A DNA stretch of 7,145 nt. Source: Verrucomicrobiota bacterium (GTDB lineage Bacteria; Verrucomicrobiota; Verrucomicrobiia; Limisphaerales; DSYF01). The position numbers and the translations under genes were made by a program. Under the pieces are notes generated by a model. That model ran no database searches. It was not told where the DNA came from and was given only the letters and a program-made list of their open reading frames with translations. The first letter of the stretch is position 1, and each line of letters begins with the position of its first letter. This document shows positions 6,224-7,145 of this stretch, piece after piece. The stretch lies in contig JALOTU010000105.1 in NCBI GenBank assembly GCA_025457725.1, forward strand, positions 1-7,145, in the 5' to 3' direction.

Positions 6224-6697
6224 TCAACTGCGGGACAATGCCACCTTGCCGGTCCGCGTCAGCTCGCGAATGCCGTAAGGTTTCATCAATTCGAGGAACT
6301 TGCCCACCTTCTCCTCGGTGCCGGTGACCTCCACCGTGAGGCTCTTGGGCTGCACATCCACGATCTTGGCGCGGAAAATGTCGGTGATCTGCATGACGTC
6401 GGCGCGGGTCTTTGAGTTCACCCCCACCTTCACCAGCACCAGCTCCCGATCCACAAACTCCCCCTCATGGAAGTCCGTGACCTCCAGTGCTTCCGGCAGC
6501 TTGTTGAGCTGCTTGAGGATCTGCTCGACGGTGGCGTCGTCGCCCCGCGTGACAATGGTCATGCGTGAGGCAGTCGGGTCCTGGGTGGGTCCAACGTTGA
6601 GAGTGTCGATGTTGTAGCCGCGGCCGCTGAACAAACCGGCCACGCGGGTCAGCACGCCAAATTTGTTTTCCACCAAGATGGAGATGGTATGTCGCAT
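6224..6697 (-). CDS. ilvN: Acetolactate synthase small (regulatory) subunit
   Basis: This 157-residue regulatory subunit activates acetolactate synthase (IlvB/IlvI) and confers valine feedback inhibition at the first shared step of branched-chain amino acid synthesis. An N-terminal ACT domain covers about 2-78: 'ISILVENKFGVLTRVAGLFS', 'RGYNIDTLNVGPT', 'SRMTIVT'. Residues equivalent to the valine site of E. coli IlvH are kept (N11, G14, N29), so feedback control is expected. The C-terminal ACT-like domain contains 'VDRELVLVKV', then 'FRAKIVDV' and 'ESFIEL'-type 'KFLELMKPYGIREL'. The frame is open upstream to 6814, but MRHTISIL at 6697 is the family start. GGGG five nt before the ATG is the only SD-like element and could pair with CCCC just upstream. 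The catalytic subunit gene, usually adjacent, is absent; the upstream neighbour is a divergent apbE-like gene. Confidence 0.95.
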   Translation of the reverse strand: MRHTISILVENKFGVLTRVAGLFSGRGYNIDTLNVGPTQDPTASRMTIVTRGDDATVEQILKQLNKLPEALEVTDFHEGEFVDRELVLVKVGVNSKTRADVMQITDIFRAKIVDVQPKSLTVEVTGTEEKVGKFLELMKPYGIRELTRTGKVALSRS

Positions 6698-6722
6698 AAA
6701 AGCCCCAAAAACAGGGGTTGAA

Positions 6723-6751
6723 AACCTAGCAATGCCCCCGAAGCCGGTCAA
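6723..6751 (-). promoter_or_regulatory. Predicted ilvN-ilvC promoter
   Basis: On the minus strand, TTGACC (6751-6746, 5 of 6 to the -35 consensus), a 17-nt spacer and TAGGTT (6728-6723, 3 of 6) form a plausible sigma-70-type promoter. The start would fall near 6716, giving a leader of about 19 nt before the ATG at 6697. Two inverted repeats lie just upstream of the -35. Confidence 0.45.
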
Positions 6752-6764
6752 CGTGCAATTCAGC

Positions 6765-6781
6765 TTCCGCACGGTGCGGAA
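6765..6781. promoter_or_regulatory. Perfect 17-bp palindrome upstream of ilvN (possible operator)
   Basis: TTCCGCAC, one central G, then GTGCGGAA form perfect 8-bp arms. It ends 13 nt upstream of the proposed ilvN -35 and 3 nt from the larger inverted repeat. Symmetry and size suit a dimeric regulator half-site pair. No regulator can be named from sequence. Confidence 0.45.
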
Positions 6782-6784
6782 ATT

Positions 6785-6826
6785 CCGTGCAAAACTTTGT
6801 CGTATATGCAACAAAGTTTTGCACGG
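6785..6826. repeat. Long perfect inverted repeat, 16-bp arms, 10-nt spacer
   Basis: CCGTGCAAAACTTTGT (6785-6800) and its exact reverse complement ACAAAGTTTTGCACGG (6811-6826) flank the spacer CGTATATGCA. It lies in the divergent gap between ilvN and the apbE-like gene. The arms are AT-richer than their surroundings. No U tract follows on either strand, so it is not a typical terminator. It could be a regulatory DNA palindrome, an RNA hairpin, or a dispersed repeat of the genome; one window cannot separate these. Confidence 0.85.
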
Positions 6827-6910
6827 GCCGGGCCGGGTTCTGATGACGCGCGGCGCGGCGCGCTTGGGATTCCGGGAATGAACGGCAGGTGATGGGGGGC
6901 TGTCTGAAAC

Positions 6911-6915
6911 AGGAG
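6911..6915 (+). promoter_or_regulatory. Ribosome binding site of the apbE-like gene
   Basis: AGGAG lies 9 nt before the ATG at 6925 and supports that start. Another ATG at 6918 is only 2 nt from this SD and opens a six-codon frame ending in a TGA at 6936-6938, so it is unlikely to be the real start. Confidence 0.7.
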
Positions 6916-6924
6916 AAATGACCG

Positions 6925-7145
6925 AATGGAAACCGTGACGCTGGCCCTGAACGCCATGAACACCCGCTTCGAGCTGGTGTTGCAGGGGGACAAGGGCTCC
7001 TCGCTGCGCGCGGCGGGCGAGGAGGCGTTTCGCGAAATCGCTCGCCTGGAGGCGTTGCTCAGCGCGTTTCGGCCAACCTCCGAGATCGCCCGCCTGAATG
7101 CCCGGGCATCGGTGGAGCCGGTTCAGGTTTCGCCCGAGGTTTTCA
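6925..7145 (+). CDS. apbE: FAD:protein FMN transferase, ApbE-like (3' end cut off by window edge)
   Basis: Only the first 73 codons are present. The frame reads 'METVTLALNAMNTRFELVLQ', then 'GEEAFREIARLEALLSAFRP', 'TSEIARLNARASVEPVQVSP' and 'EVF' at the edge. This order matches ApbE N-termini: 'AM.T.FEL.L.G', 'EA...I..LE..LS.FRP.SE', 'LN..A...PV.VSPE.F'. ApbE proteins move FMN from FAD onto a threonine of target flavoproteins such as Nqr/Rnf subunits. The canonical 'MGT' is 'MNT' here. No signal peptide or lipobox precedes the domain, so unlike many ApbE proteins it may be cytoplasmic. The catalytic and Mg2+-binding regions lie beyond the edge, so activity cannot be judged. It is divergent from ilvN and shares its intergenic region with the inverted repeats. 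Confidence 0.82.

Noticed and set aside
5453..6415. 320-codon plus-strand open frame
   Set aside because: It is antisense to ilvC and ilvN, whose conserved motifs fully explain the region; long antisense frames are expected in GC-rich DNA.
6698..6814. N-terminal extension of ilvN
   Set aside because: The frame is open, but it would cross the proposed promoter and the inverted repeats, and IlvN proteins start at MRHTISIL.
6918..6938. Six-codon frame overlapping the apbE start as a leader peptide
   Set aside because: Its ATG is only 2 nt from the SD, too close for efficient initiation, and the peptide MTEWKP has no regulatory codon run.
1..7145. Mobile elements, CRISPR arrays, tRNA genes
   Set aside because: No direct repeat arrays, transposase motifs or cloverleaf-like sequences were seen on reading both strands.

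Overview
This 7.1 kb window is GC-rich, gene-dense chromosomal DNA. The best guess for the host is Verrucomicrobiota (perhaps a Pedosphaera/Limisphaerales-like lineage). This rests on the style of the ketol-acid reductoisomerase, a pseudouridine synthase fused to an rRNA methyltransferase, an exosortase-type CPBP protease, and several starts without a Shine-Dalgarno sequence. It is recalled family knowledge, not a search result. No tRNA, rRNA, CRISPR array, transposase, integrase or phage gene was seen, and nothing points to recent transfer.

Left part (1-2969). A UbiE/MenG-like SAM-dependent methyltransferase runs leftward off the window edge. Diverging from it is a translationally coupled pair: an ExeA/GspA-type AAA ATPase and a membrane-anchored ExeB/GspB-like protein, overlapping by ATGA. 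Close behind, with its own good extended -10 promoter, is a CPBP (CAAX-protease-like) membrane protein whose C-terminal signature matches the exosortase/PEP-CTERM-associated subfamily. Together these suggest a cell-envelope or secretion theme, but no exosortase or secretin lies inside the window.

Middle (2970-5100). A single 531-residue protein carries a complete RluA-type pseudouridine synthase domain followed by an EEHEE-like segment and an RlmI/RlmK-type methyltransferase, apparently a bifunctional rRNA-modification enzyme. It is followed by a 62-residue helical protein of unknown function with the strongest ribosome binding site in the window. A clear intrinsic terminator facing the other way closes the next operon.

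Right part (5061-6697, minus strand). ilvN (acetolactate synthase regulatory subunit) and ilvC (ketol-acid reductoisomerase) form a branched-chain amino acid operon that reads leftward and ends at that terminator. ilvB is not beside ilvN. Upstream of ilvN, in the divergent gap to a partial apbE-like gene (FAD:protein FMN transferase, 6925 to the edge), lie two consecutive perfect inverted repeats, one with 16-bp arms. These are the most striking non-coding signal here. The window looks largely like ordinary housekeeping DNA. The points worth following are the fusion enzyme, the palindromic region, and the mix of SD-less, short-leader genes with SD-led genes.
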